Shown here in pieces: positions 5,677 through 5,981 of a stretch of 5,981 nucleotides of DNA. The notes beneath the pieces are model-generated. The model was not told where the DNA came from, searched no databases, and was given only the letters and a program-made list of their open reading frames with translations. The stretch comes from Vulcanisaeta sp. MG_3. GTDB taxonomy: Archaea; Thermoproteota; Thermoprotei; Thermoproteales; Thermocladiaceae. The translations under genes were made by a program, and so were the position numbers. The DNA lies in the NCBI GenBank assembly GCA_001516765.1, contig LOCH01000041.1, forward strand, positions 1-5,981. The letters run 5' to 3'. Every line of letters begins with the position of its first letter. The first letter of the stretch is position 1.

Positions 5677-5981
5677 ATGGCAACAGGTAAGGACTTAATG
5701 GCATTATTGCCACACCTCTCAGACCTGGTTAAGAGAGAAGAGGTTAACGTTAGTAAGGTCGTTGCGGATGCAATAAGGACGAAGGGCATTAAGAAGATAT
5801 TGAGCGATCTTGAGAGGGAGCTTAAGGGGTTGAACGACATAGCAATGGACATATTAAGCAGCCTTGCTGTTGGTAGGCACGTATTAATAATGGGGCCTGT
5901 GGGTATTGGCAAGACCACCTTAGCGGAGACCTTGGCCGAGATCCTCCATATAAGTGAGCCGCCATACATAGAGGTTGCCTG
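5677..5981 (+). CDS. AAA+ ATPase, N-terminal fragment (MoxR/AAA_5-like)
   Basis: 101 complete codons are visible and the gene continues past the window edge. Residues 1-60 are a mainly helical, charged N-terminal region (VVADAIRTKGIKKILSDL). A P-loop ATPase core follows: a short strand (HVLIM, 68-72), Walker A GPVGIGKTT (73-81), the next helix (LAETLAEIL), and a second strand PYIEVA at the edge. 'HVLIMGPVGIGKTTLAE' resembles MoxR-type or other AAA_5 chaperone-like ATPases, but Walker B, the sensors and arginine fingers are out of view, so the subfamily is uncertain; a LonB- or helicase-like protein cannot be excluded. The start ATG fits the TATA box at 5641-5653. It is divergent from the four-cysteine gene, with a 168-bp spacer holding only promoter-like sequence. 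Confidence 0.8.
   Translation, partial: MATGKDLMALLPHLSDLVKREEVNVSKVVADAIRTKGIKKILSDLERELKGLNDIAMDILSSLAVGRHVLIMGPVGIGKTTLAETLAEILHISEPPYIEVA

Overview
This 6 kb window looks like a housekeeping stretch of a hyperthermophilic crenarchaeote (Thermoproteota). The best guess is Thermoproteales, near Vulcanisaeta or Caldivirga, judged only from protein style, heavy AGG arginine use and middling GC. The archaeal signs are TATA boxes 25-30 bp from start codons (leaderless genes), GTG starts, an archaeal-type Clp1 RNA kinase, an ASCH-domain protein and a free-standing ATP-cone protein.

Layout: (1) 1-2477, + strand: most of isoleucyl-tRNA synthetase (ileS). Its 5' end lies outside the window and the reading frame is broken near 505-520. 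(2) 2474-3046, - strand: an ASCH (PUA-like) protein whose stop codon overlaps that of ileS. (3) 3047-3104: a short divergent promoter region with one palindromic TATA box. (4) 3105-3443, + strand: a small two-helix membrane protein with a very basic tail. (5) 3475-3754, - strand: a 92-residue ATP-cone protein, readable only if one extra base is removed. (6) 3808-5130, - strand: a Clp1/Grc3-family polynucleotide 5'-kinase. (7) 5188-5508, - strand: a 106-residue four-cysteine protein of unknown function. (8) 5677-5981, + strand: the N-terminal part of an AAA+ ATPase that runs off the window.

The recognisable genes centre on translation and RNA metabolism (IleRS, Clp1, possibly ASCH) and nucleotide sensing (ATP-cone). 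I see no mobile element, CRISPR array, tRNA, rRNA or defence cassette, and no gene-free stretch longer than about 170 bases. I did not find a convincing new multi-gene system.

The points most worth checking are: frame breaks in two otherwise well-conserved genes, which small base insertions would explain exactly; a shared palindromic TATA element, with a strong Shine-Dalgarno sequence that seems to lie upstream of the expected transcript start; a TAAGC dyad cluster at the clp1 promoter; and two small unassigned proteins.
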